This document shows positions 1-6,235 of a DNA stretch of 6,671 nucleotides, one piece after another; positions within the stretch are counted from its first letter, which is position 1, and each line of letters starts with the position of its first letter. The position numbers and the translations under genes are program-made. The DNA comes from Spirochaetaceae bacterium (GTDB taxonomy: Bacteria > Spirochaetota > Spirochaetia > Spirochaetales_E > Spirochaetaceae_B), in contig QKJO01000057.1 in the NCBI GenBank assembly GCA_003249275.1, positions 1 to 6,671 on the forward strand, read 5' to 3'. The notes beneath the pieces are model-generated. The model did no database searches and was not told the origin of the DNA. It saw only the letters and a list, made by a program, of their open reading frames with translations.

Positions 1-969
1 AATCTCGGGCCACTAAATAATAAAAATATTTCTTTCCTCGCTGGAGGAAATCGAATGTCGATAGATTCCCTTCATCTTTGGCCAGGAACGAAGGACATTC
101 AGACCTCACTCCGTGCCTGTGCCGAAGATCCTGCTGAGGCGTTGAAGATCTATGACGATCTCTGGCATGAGATGATCGAAATCATCGACAGGGATTTCAG
201 CCGGATCAATCAGGTCCTGAAAAAGATCGCCCGGACGGTGGCCTCCATTCCCCTGAAAAAAACAATCCATGAAGTCCCCAGGGTTCTGATCGTGGGCGAA
301 ATCTATGTCCGCCGGGATGACTTTGCCGTGGACGAGCTTGTGGACATGATGAGCCGGAAGGGCATCATCGCCAAGGTTTCGGGTATATCGGAATGGATTC
401 ACTACCTTGATTTTGTGAGAAACTATGACCTGAACAAGAGGATTCGCCTCCTTCCCTGGTACAGGCGTCCCTTCTCACAGGAGATGAAGAAGCTGATGAT
501 TCTGAAAATTGAGATGCTCTGGAAAAAATCCGTCGAAAAGGGTATCAAGGATATCCTGCAGAAGTCAGATCTGATTCCTCACACCCCCCATGATATGAAG
601 AAGATCATGAAAAACACCTCCGACAATTTCGTCAATCTGGAACTGAATTCGGAAATTGCCATCTCAAGCGGTGTGGCCGCCACGGCGATGGAGGAAGGTT
701 ATTCGGGAATTGTGAACATATCACCCTTTGCCTGTCTGATCGGACGGGTTATCGAGGGATTGATCACACCCTGGGCCAGAGAACGGAACTACCCGGTCTT
801 TTCTCTGGAAGTGGACGGCAATATCCTCCCGCCCAATATCATCAACAAGCTGAATATCTTTATGATGAATGTTCTCAGGTTCAGAAAGAACTATGAAAGC
901 AGTGAGCTGGTTGACAGGAACAGCGGCGATAACGGTGTGATGGATGCCAAAGTTTCGGGAAATGACTGA
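1..969 (+). CDS. 2-hydroxyacyl-CoA dehydratase D-component / activase-related protein, C-terminal part (5' end outside window)
   Basis: This looks like the C-terminal third of an HGD-D (2-hydroxyglutaryl-CoA dehydratase D component-like) domain, as found alone or at the end of large acyl-CoA dehydratase activase-related proteins. From the ATG at 55 there are 304 residues. Hallmarks are VGEIYVRRDDFAVDELV at about residues 80-96 (family form GEIYVR.NPFAND.LV), followed by a tryptophan-containing segment, a helical RRPF region, and GIVNISPFACLIGRVIEG at about 220-237 (family form GIVNV.PFGCMPG). The frame is open back to base 1, giving in-frame residues such as NLGPLNNKN. The N-terminal half with the cluster-binding cysteines is absent, so the gene probably starts left of the window and the ATG at 55 is internal, although GGAGG at 43-47 looks like a ribosome site. 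Such proteins act with iron-sulfur clusters in radical 2-hydroxyacyl-CoA dehydration; the exact substrate cannot be told. The Lrp gene follows after 14 bases. Confidence 0.72.
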   Translation, partial: NLGPLNNKNISFLAGGNRMSIDSLHLWPGTKDIQTSLRACAEDPAEALKIYDDLWHEMIEIIDRDFSRINQVLKKIARTVASIPLKKTIHEVPRVLIVGEIYVRRDDFAVDELVDMMSRKGIIAKVSGISEWIHYLDFVRNYDLNKRIRLLPWYRRPFSQEMKKLMILKIEMLWKKSVEKGIKDILQKSDLIPHTPHDMKKIMKNTSDNFVNLELNSEIAISSGVAATAMEEGYSGIVNISPFACLIGRVIEGLITPWARERNYPVFSLEVDGNILPPNIINKLNIFMMNVLRFRKNYESSELVDRNSGDNGVMDAKVSGND

Positions 970-983
970 TCAGGAGGATTGTA

Positions 984-1418
984 ATGCAGCCCGATGATAT
1001 AGACTGGAAAATTATCAGACTACTCAGAAAAAGCTATCAGAACAACAATGCCATAGCCAGGCTTCTGGGCATTTCGGAAGGGACGGTGAGGCAGAGGCTC
1101 AAGAAACTGAAGGAGTCTCATGTTGTTAAAATCAAGGCCCTTATTAATCCCGAGGTTCTTGAGAATCAGCAGCTGGCAACCATTGCCGTGAATGTGGCCG
1201 AATCCTCCCTGCTGGAATCCAAGGCAACCGAAATTGCCGAACTGCCCAATGTTCTGGATGTCTCCATCACATCGGGCCGGTATGATCTGTTTGTTCAGGT
1301 CCTTGTGGATTCCAACCACGGACTGGTCCGCTTTCTGACGAAAGAGCTTGCCGGTGTGAAGGGTGTCAGTTCCACCGAGAGTTTCCTGATGCTGAAAAGT
1401 TTCAACAAGTACGTTTAG
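984..1418 (+). CDS. Lrp/AsnC-family transcriptional regulator
   Basis: A 144-residue protein with the standard two-domain Lrp/AsnC build. The N-terminal winged helix-turn-helix spans about residues 4-55: DIDWKIIRLL opens it, and the recognition helix is around ISEGTVRQRLKKL (30-42). The C-terminal ligand-sensing RAM domain spans about 62-140, with the typical TSGRYDLFVQVLV strand at 96-108, the usual site near which amino acid effectors bind between subunits. Length is normal for the family. The start is supported by AGGAGG at 972-977, six bases upstream. The gene sits 14 bases after the dehydratase-like gene, so it is probably cotranscribed with it, and just upstream of an AT-rich spacer before nfnA. 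Proteins of this family sense amino acids or related acids and bind AT-rich imperfect palindromes. The effector cannot be read from sequence; control of nfnAB or of its own operon is inference. Confidence 0.9.
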   Translation: MQPDDIDWKIIRLLRKSYQNNNAIARLLGISEGTVRQRLKKLKESHVVKIKALINPEVLENQQLATIAVNVAESSLLESKATEIAELPNVLDVSITSGRYDLFVQVLVDSNHGLVRFLTKELAGVKGVSSTESFLMLKSFNKYV

Positions 1419-1419
1419 C

Positions 1420-1448
1420 TTTTCAAATCAGGAATTTACATATACAAT
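1420..1448 (+). promoter_or_regulatory. Candidate sigma-70-type promoter for nfnAB
   Basis: TTTTCA (1420-1425, 4 of 6 consensus positions) and TACAAT (1443-1448, 5 of 6) are separated by 17 bases, directly after the Lrp stop codon. Transcription would start near 1455, leaving a leader of about 60 bases before nfnA. The spacer is clearly richer in A and T than the flanking genes. This is a pattern match only; matches of this quality are common in AT-rich DNA. Confidence 0.35.
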
Positions 1449-1480
1449 ATTTTTATATTCAAATATCACTATGTCATATT
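1446..1480. promoter_or_regulatory. Two adjacent AATAT-armed palindromes, candidate operator
   Basis: AATAT-TTTT-ATATT (1446-1459) is a perfect 5-base inverted repeat. It is followed by AATATCAC-TAT-GTCATATT (1462-1480), whose 8-base arms match at 7 of 8 positions. The centres are about 18.5 bases apart. The pair lies between the Lrp gene and nfnA and overlaps the candidate promoter's -10 element and predicted start site, where a repressor would act. Lrp-family proteins bind AT-rich imperfect palindromes, often in arrays, so the neighbouring regulator is the obvious candidate. Binding is inferred, not shown. Confidence 0.35.
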
Positions 1481-1513
1481 GATACGGCAGCACCGCCGGA
1501 TCGGAGAGAGCAG

Positions 1514-2368
1514 ATGAACAGAATTTTAGAAAAGAAACAACTTTCAGCGGATGTATTCCGGATGAAAATAGAAGCGCCCCTCATTGCGGAAGAGAGAAAA
1601 GCCGGGCAGTTTCTGATCCTTCAGGTGGATCACAATTACGGAGAAAGGATTCCTCTGACTATTGCCAATGCGGATGCGGCGGAAGGTTTTATTGAGATCA
1701 TCTTTCAGGCAGTCGGAGCAACCACCCAGAAATTGAGCCGCCTCAATCCGGGCGACATGATCGAAACTGTTCTGGGACCCCTGGGTCAGCCTACTCATAT
1801 CGAGAAGAGGAACGGACCGGTCGTCTGTGTGGGCGGCGGTATCGGTGTCGCTCCCATGCACCCTATTGTGGAGGCACATCACAAAGCCGGAAACAAGGTC
1901 ATAACCATCATGGGTGCCAGAAACAAAGATCTTCTGATCATGGAAGAGGAAATGAGAGCCCTCTCTGATGAACTCATCATCTGTACCGATGACGGTTCCT
2001 ACGGTAGAAAGGACCTGGTTACCGTTCCTTTGAAGGAACTGTGCGAATCGGAGAATCCTCCCTCCGAGGTCATCGCCATAGGACCTCCCATCATGATGAA
2101 GTTCTGTGCGGCTACAACAAAACCTTACGGTGTCCGCACCATGGTTTCTCTGAACACCATCATGGTGGACGGGACAGGCATGTGCGGCGGCTGCAGGGTG
2201 TCCATCGGAAATGAAACAAAATTTGTCTGTGTCGACGGACCGGAATTCGACGGACATCTTGTCGATTTCGACAATATGATGCTCCGATTGAAATCCTATA
2301 AAAAACATGAAGCCCACCGCTGCAATATTGATATCGAAGCGGAAAAACTGGAGGCAAGCCGAAAATGA
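1514..2368 (+). CDS. nfnA: NfnA: NADH-dependent ferredoxin:NADP+ oxidoreductase small subunit (sulfide dehydrogenase beta-like)
   Basis: The small flavin subunit of the NfnAB (also called NfnSL or SudBA) complex, a cytoplasmic electron-bifurcating transhydrogenase that couples NADH, ferredoxin and NADP+. At 284 residues it has the expected length. Seen in order: a ferredoxin-reductase-type FAD barrel with RIPLTIA at 45-51; a pyridine-nucleotide fold with GGGIGVAP at 107-114; and a C-terminal [2Fe-2S] site DGTGMCGGCRV at 219-229 with FVCVDGPEFDGH at 237-248. D219, C224, C227 and C239 fit the one-aspartate, three-cysteine ligand set known for this family. GGAGAG at 1503-1508, five bases before the ATG, supports the start. 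The end overlaps nfnB by four bases (ATGA), so translation is probably coupled. Paralogues in this family use other partners, such as sulfide or polysulfide in Pyrococcus SudAB, so the physiological acceptor is less certain than the fold. Confidence 0.9.
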   Translation: MNRILEKKQLSADVFRMKIEAPLIAEERKAGQFLILQVDHNYGERIPLTIANADAAEGFIEIIFQAVGATTQKLSRLNPGDMIETVLGPLGQPTHIEKRNGPVVCVGGGIGVAPMHPIVEAHHKAGNKVITIMGARNKDLLIMEEEMRALSDELIICTDDGSYGRKDLVTVPLKELCESENPPSEVIAIGPPIMMKFCAATTKPYGVRTMVSLNTIMVDGTGMCGGCRVSIGNETKFVCVDGPEFDGHLVDFDNMMLRLKSYKKHEAHRCNIDIEAEKLEASRK

Positions 2369-3852
2369 GTCAGTTTAAATCACCCGAGCTCCTGGACAAG
2401 GAAGCCATCGAAATATGGAACGGTCTGAATCCTGAAGAACTGAGTCCTAAAATGAGAAGGGACATCCCCCAGCAGGATATGCCCAGCCAGGACCCCTCGG
2501 TCCGCAGATCGAATATGGAGGAAGTCGCCCTGGGTTATTCTGAGGCCCAGGTCCTTGTGGAATCAGCCCGCTGTCTCCAGTGTAAAAATGCACCCTGTAT
2601 CAAGGGCTGTCCCGTGAGCATCGACATCCCCCGGTTTATTGAGAAAGCGGGAGAGAAGAAATACGGCGAAGGCATCGATATCATCAAAGAGAGCAGTATG
2701 CTTCCGGCCATCTGCGGAAGAGTCTGCCCGCAGGAAAAGCAGTGCATGGCCGAGTGTACCCTGGGTAAAATTCTGAAAGATCCTGAAAAATCGGTCGCCA
2801 TCGGCAGAATTGAGCGCTTCCTGGCGGACTGGGAGAGAGAGAACAGACCGGATTCCGGCATTTCCATACCCCCGGCCACCGGTAAAAAAGTAGCCATCAT
2901 CGGCAGCGGTCCCTCAGGTCTGACGGCAGCCGCCGACCTCAGAAAAGCCGGTCATGAAGTCACAATTTTTGAAGCCTTTCATAAACCCGGCGGTGTGACC
3001 GTCTACGGCATCCCCGAATTCCGTCTGCCCAAATCCATAGTGGAAATCGAGGTGGAAGGACTGAAAAAAATGGGAGTCCATTTTGAAACAAACTTCCTGG
3101 TCGGCCGGACAAGAAAACTCAAAGATCTTATGGAAAAAGACGGTTATGATGCGGTTTATGTCGCGTCGGGTGCGGGTCTCCCCAAATTCATGCACATTGA
3201 AGGGGAAAATCTGGTAGGCGTTTTCTCAGCCAACGAGTTCCTTACCCGCTCCAATCTGATGAAAGCCTATGACCGTGATAACGCCGAAACCCCCATCTAT
3301 CAGGCCAGAAGAATCGCCGTTTTCGGCGGAGGGAACGTGGCCATGGATGCGGCGAGAACGGCTGTCCGTATGGGTGCCGAAGAGGTCTACATCATCTACC
3401 GCCGGACCGAAAAAGAGATGCCCGCCCGTGTGGAAGAGGTTCATCATGCCCATGAAGAGGGAGTCATCTTCAAGACCCTCACCAATCCTGTGAGGATACT
3501 GGGAGATGAGGAAGGTCGTGTCAGGGCCATTGAGTGCCTGAGGTATGAACTGGGTGAACCTGATGCATCGGGCCGCCGCAGCCCCGTACCTGTGGAAGGC
3601 AGCGAATTTCTAATCGAAGTGGAGACCTGTATTCCCGCAATCGGAAACGCCTCCAACCCCCTGATCAAACAGACCACTCCGGGACTGGATTTCTCCAAGT
3701 GGGGAACCATCGTCGTGGACGACCGGCAGAAAACATCCCTCGACGGCGTCTATGCGGGCGGAGATATCTCCCAGGGTGCTGCAACGGTCATCCTCGCCAT
3801 GGGCGACGGACGGCGAGCGGCAGCAGCCATCAATGAAGAACTGAAAAAATAG
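2365..3852 (+). CDS. nfnB: NfnB: NADH-dependent ferredoxin:NADP+ oxidoreductase large subunit (GltD-like)
   Basis: The large subunit of the bifurcating complex, related to the small subunit of glutamate synthase and often misnamed 'glutamate synthase (NADPH), homotetrameric'. At 495 residues it has about 25-30 extra N-terminal residues over typical family members. The N-terminal domain holds two cysteine groups for two [4Fe-4S] clusters: C70, C73, C78, C82 and C117, C121, C127, C131. A dinucleotide site GSGPSG follows at 180-185 for FAD, then FGGGNVAMDAART at 320-332 for NADP(H), and YAGGD at 463-467 in the C-terminal FAD contact. The start at 2365 overlaps the nfnA stop; GGAGG at 2350-2354 lies ten bases upstream. 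A later ATG at 2452 would give a more usual length but lacks a good ribosome site. There is no adjacent glutamate synthase large subunit, and the pairing with nfnA argues for Nfn rather than GOGAT. Confidence 0.9.
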   Translation: MSQFKSPELLDKEAIEIWNGLNPEELSPKMRRDIPQQDMPSQDPSVRRSNMEEVALGYSEAQVLVESARCLQCKNAPCIKGCPVSIDIPRFIEKAGEKKYGEGIDIIKESSMLPAICGRVCPQEKQCMAECTLGKILKDPEKSVAIGRIERFLADWERENRPDSGISIPPATGKKVAIIGSGPSGLTAAADLRKAGHEVTIFEAFHKPGGVTVYGIPEFRLPKSIVEIEVEGLKKMGVHFETNFLVGRTRKLKDLMEKDGYDAVYVASGAGLPKFMHIEGENLVGVFSANEFLTRSNLMKAYDRDNAETPIYQARRIAVFGGGNVAMDAARTAVRMGAEEVYIIYRRTEKEMPARVEEVHHAHEEGVIFKTLTNPVRILGDEEGRVRAIECLRYELGEPDASGRRSPVPVEGSEFLIEVETCIPAIGNASNPLIKQTTPGLDFSKWGTIVVDDRQKTSLDGVYAGGDISQGAATVILAMGDGRRAAAAINEELKK

Positions 3853-3875
3853 TTATTCTTTGGAATGGAAACCTG

Positions 3876-3906
3876 GAGACTCCTGAAATCAGGAGTCTCT
3901 TTTTTT
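3876..3906 (+). terminator. Rho-independent terminator after nfnB
   Basis: A perfect 10-base stem, GAGACTCCTG (3876-3885) with CAGGAGTCTC (3890-3899), closes a four-base loop and is followed at once by seven T residues (3900-3906). It lies 23 bases after the nfnB stop. The T tract is on the plus strand only. Read from the other strand the hairpin is followed by CAGGTTTCC, so it should be weak for the opposing operon. The right arm overlaps the last codons of hisIE. Confidence 0.9.
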
Positions 3907-4467
3907 AAGCTCCGAAAGGACATCCGCGATGCTGAGTCCCTCGGCTTCCAGCAGGACCATCAAATGGTAAATCAGATCGGCCGACTCGTAGACCAGGTCT
4001 TCGGGGGTTTGGGCCAGAACGAGTTCGATGGCTTCCTCTCCGCACTTTTTCTTTATTTTCGGCGTTCCTTTTTCAAACAGATGGGTTGTGTAGGAACCGG
4101 CGGGCATTTCGGCATGACGTTTTCTGATTGTTTCTGTCAGTCTGGACAGGATTCCGTCATCTGAAGCCCCGTTTCCGGGCTCCAACAGAGGATCATGCTC
4201 CTCAATATCCCGGGCTTCCATCTCTTCCTCATAGGCAACACACCGGGAGTCCTGGGGCAGGAGGGCATAGTAATGATTGTTTCTTCTCTCCAGAGTCAGA
4301 AACCGTCCGTCTCCGGCAAAGGGGAGGATTCTTCCGGTTACCGGATGGCTCACCCAGAGCGAACCCTGCTCCCGGCTCTTTGAAAACCCCTTCTCATCCA
4401 TAAGAGCGGCGATGGTGCCTCCCTTTTCCTGCTCGATTAATAGTCCCAGTACGGTTGTTCTGCTCAC
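3889..4467 (-). CDS. hisIE: HisIE-type protein: active phosphoribosyl-ATP pyrophosphatase (HisE) domain with a degenerate HisI domain
   Basis: A 192-residue protein. The C-terminal part (about 108-190) is a clear HisE domain, which hydrolyses phosphoribosyl-ATP to phosphoribosyl-AMP and pyrophosphate. It shows LFEKGTPKIKKKCGEEAIEL at 130-149, with the metal-binding EExxE at E144, E145 and E148, and ESADLIYHLMVLL at 161-173. The N-terminal part (about 5-76) follows the HisI (phosphoribosyl-AMP cyclohydrolase) fold in outline, with SLWVSHPVTGRI standing where HisI has its W-S-R-S-R-G stretch. However, the KGExSGN, DCDxD and CHTGxxSCF motifs are all missing, and the domain is shorter than the usual 100 or more residues. 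Cyclohydrolase activity is therefore doubtful. The start is GTG, overlapping the hisA stop by four bases (GTGA), with AGGAG eight bases upstream inside hisA. The last codons run through the opposing gene's terminator. Confidence 0.85.
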   Translation of the reverse strand: MSRTTVLGLLIEQEKGGTIAALMDEKGFSKSREQGSLWVSHPVTGRILPFAGDGRFLTLERRNNHYYALLPQDSRCVAYEEEMEARDIEEHDPLLEPGNGASDDGILSRLTETIRKRHAEMPAGSYTTHLFEKGTPKIKKKCGEEAIELVLAQTPEDLVYESADLIYHLMVLLEAEGLSIADVLSELKKRDS

Positions 4468-5210
4468 CAGTCAAACTCCTCGTCATCATTCTGGAAATCG
4501 GCTACCGCCTTTTTGAGGTCGATCCTTCCTTCATAGTAGGCTTTACCGGTGATGACACCCTTCAAACCGGGATGACCCGATTCGTACACCATCTTCAGAT
4601 CATCCTGAGAGCTGATCCCGCCGGAAAGAGTGATGATGACCCCCGAGGCGGCGGCTATTCTGTTCGTATTTTCAAGGTCCGGTCCCGCAAGAGTCCCGTC
4701 CCGGTCTATATTGGTATAGATAATATTGCCGATTCCCATTTTGGCACACTGCCTTGCCAGATCTTCATCCCGGAGGGCCGTCCCTTTTTCCCATCCCGAG
4801 ACCTTGACCTCACCGTTCAGTGCATCAATTCCGGCAATGAAAACAGGCCCGAACTTTTTGATCCAGTCCTCTACTTTTTCAGGATTTCTGGCCAGTACGG
4901 TCCCTACAATCAGCTTGTCCACACCGATTTCCAGCAGTTCCCTCACATCCTTTTCTTCTCTGACCCCTCCGCCGAGTTCCAGAACTCCCGAAAAAACGGA
5001 TCTGATTTTTCTGACGGCGGACCGGTTGTTCTTTCCTTCTCCCCTGGCCGCATCCAGATCCACAAGGTGAAGCCTTTTGATTCCCAGAGATTCAAACTCT
5101 TTTGCGACCGCCGAGGGATCCTTTTCATAGGATTTCACCTCACCGTAATCGCCCTTGAAAAGGCGGACACACTCGCCGTTCAGCAGATCAATTGCAGGTA
5201 TTATAATCAT
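4464..5210 (-). CDS. hisA: HisA: phosphoribosylformimino-5-aminoimidazole carboxamide ribotide isomerase
   Basis: The cytoplasmic (beta/alpha)8-barrel isomerase of histidine synthesis, converting ProFAR to PRFAR by an Amadori rearrangement. At 248 residues it is full length. It begins with MIIIPAIDLLNG, placing catalytic D8 in strand 1. The second catalytic aspartate is D129 in FIAGIDA, followed by W140. TNIDRDGTLAGPDLE at 166-180 is the HisA signature, and LSGGIS at 195-200 with TGKAYYEG at 221-228 form phosphate-binding loops. The TNIDRDGTLAGP stretch and the presence of W140 favour HisA over its relative HisF. It begins 14 bases after the pyrC stop; a TAAGGA overlapping that stop lies about 11 bases before the ATG, rather far, so translation may be partly coupled to pyrC. 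The 3' end overlaps hisIE by four bases. Confidence 0.95.
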   Translation of the reverse strand: MIIIPAIDLLNGECVRLFKGDYGEVKSYEKDPSAVAKEFESLGIKRLHLVDLDAARGEGKNNRSAVRKIRSVFSGVLELGGGVREEKDVRELLEIGVDKLIVGTVLARNPEKVEDWIKKFGPVFIAGIDALNGEVKVSGWEKGTALRDEDLARQCAKMGIGNIIYTNIDRDGTLAGPDLENTNRIAAASGVIITLSGGISSQDDLKMVYESGHPGLKGVITGKAYYEGRIDLKKAVADFQNDDEEFDW

Positions 5211-5224
5211 ATTCGCTTACGTCC

Positions 5225-6235
5225 TTACTTGTTTTCTCTGATCTTCCATTCCATCGTTTCTCCCGCGCACAGAGGAACGGAGCCGCCGATGAGTTCAGGG
5301 ACCGTCCAGGGTTCCTTTACCAGTGTGACTGTCTTCCTGTTCAGGGGCAGTCCGTAGAACTCGGCCCCCTTCCGGCTGACAAAATCTTCCAGCCGGTCCA
5401 GAGCCTCTTCCTGTTCGAACAGCCCGGCCAGCAGGGGCAGGGCGACTGAGGCGGAGAAAGCTCCTGCGCTGCAGCTGCCGCACTCCTTATTCTTCTTCAG
5501 ATGGGGCGCACTGTCGGACCCGTAGAAAAGTTTGGGATGGCCGGAACAGACCGCACCGGCCAGTGCCGCTCTGTCCTCCTCCCTTTTAACGACGGGTTTG
5601 CAGAACAGATGGGGCTTCAGGGAGCCCCCCATCAGATCATCCAGTGTATACCTCAGGTGATGGGTTGTCACGGTTCCGGCAATATGGTCGGGCATCTGCT
5701 CCAGGAACTTCAGGCTCTCCCTGCAGGAGAGGTGCTCCAGTACGATTCTTAATCGCGGAAAATCCTGAATTATCTGTTTCAGTTCGGACAGGTAGGAGAT
5801 TTCCCGTTCCAGAACGGGTGCCTCCGGGTGCTCGCCATGAATGCTCAGAACCATGCCGCAGTCCTCCATGGCTCCCAGAACATCCCGGATCTGACGGTAG
5901 TTTGAAATTCCGTCTTCCGCATTTGTTGTCGCCCCGGCAGGATAGAGTTTCCCGATCAGGGCTCCAGCCTCCTTCATCTCCTCCGCGATGGCGGGGTTCA
6001 TTCCGGGTAGAAGCTTGAAGGCCATAAGGGCTTCCAGTCCGGGTGCTTCCTTCTCAATGGCCGCCTTATAGCTCAGCATCCCCGGAGGATCGGTCACAGG
6101 AGGCAGTGTATTCGGCATAACAAGAGCTCTGGCAAAGCTTTTTGCACTTTCTCTCGCATAAAATCCCATTTCCTCACCCTGTCTCAGGTGAAGATGAAAA
6201 TCATCGGGTTTGATAATTGTTATTTCCTGCATCAT
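5225..6235 (-). CDS. pyrC: PyrC: dihydroorotase (E. coli-type, class II)
   Basis: Zinc amidohydrolase that cyclises carbamoyl-aspartate to dihydroorotate, the third step of pyrimidine synthesis. It has 336 residues, close to E. coli PyrC. All expected active-site residues are present: H14 and H16 in DDFHLHLR, R18 and N42 (PNT) for substrate, K96 in GKLYPAGATTN (the lysine that is carbamylated to bridge the metals), H133 in SIHGEHPE, H168 in LEHLS, and D241 with H245 in GSDSAPH. The first ATG abuts the stop of the upstream WG-repeat gene with no gap (TAGATGATG). GGAGA lies four bases before the first ATG and seven before the second, so initiation at the second methionine is equally possible. 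HisA follows after 14 bases, placing pyrimidine and histidine genes in one transcription unit. Confidence 0.95.
   Translation of the reverse strand: MMQEITIIKPDDFHLHLRQGEEMGFYARESAKSFARALVMPNTLPPVTDPPGMLSYKAAIEKEAPGLEALMAFKLLPGMNPAIAEEMKEAGALIGKLYPAGATTNAEDGISNYRQIRDVLGAMEDCGMVLSIHGEHPEAPVLEREISYLSELKQIIQDFPRLRIVLEHLSCRESLKFLEQMPDHIAGTVTTHHLRYTLDDLMGGSLKPHLFCKPVVKREEDRAALAGAVCSGHPKLFYGSDSAPHLKKNKECGSCSAGAFSASVALPLLAGLFEQEEALDRLEDFVSRKGAEFYGLPLNRKTVTLVKEPWTVPELIGGSVPLCAGETMEWKIRENK

Noticed and set aside
1485..1499. Small CGGC/GCCG hairpin just before the nfnA ribosome site.
   Set aside because: The stem is only four base pairs with a six-base loop and no T tract, so it is too weak to call a terminator or riboswitch.
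1544..2317. A 257-codon minus-strand open frame opposite nfnA.
   Set aside because: NfnA on the plus strand has all family motifs. The antisense frame is rich in histidine and shows no domain.
2365..3852. Glutamate synthase (NADPH) small subunit as the name for nfnB.
   Set aside because: The gene is translationally overlapped with an NfnA-type partner and no glutamate synthase large subunit is present; the pair matches the Nfn/Sud complex.
3876..3899. Bidirectional terminator for the convergent operons.
   Set aside because: Only the plus-strand side has a T tract; the minus-strand side continues CAGGTTTCC.
3865..4164. Plus-strand open frame of 99 codons starting before the nfnB terminator.
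   Set aside because: It runs through the terminator hairpin and the antisense of the HisE domain, and has no recognisable domain.
4455..5357. A 300-codon plus-strand open frame opposite hisA.
   Set aside because: It is antisense to a full-length HisA with every catalytic motif, has no recognisable domain and shows composition typical of a complementary-strand shadow.
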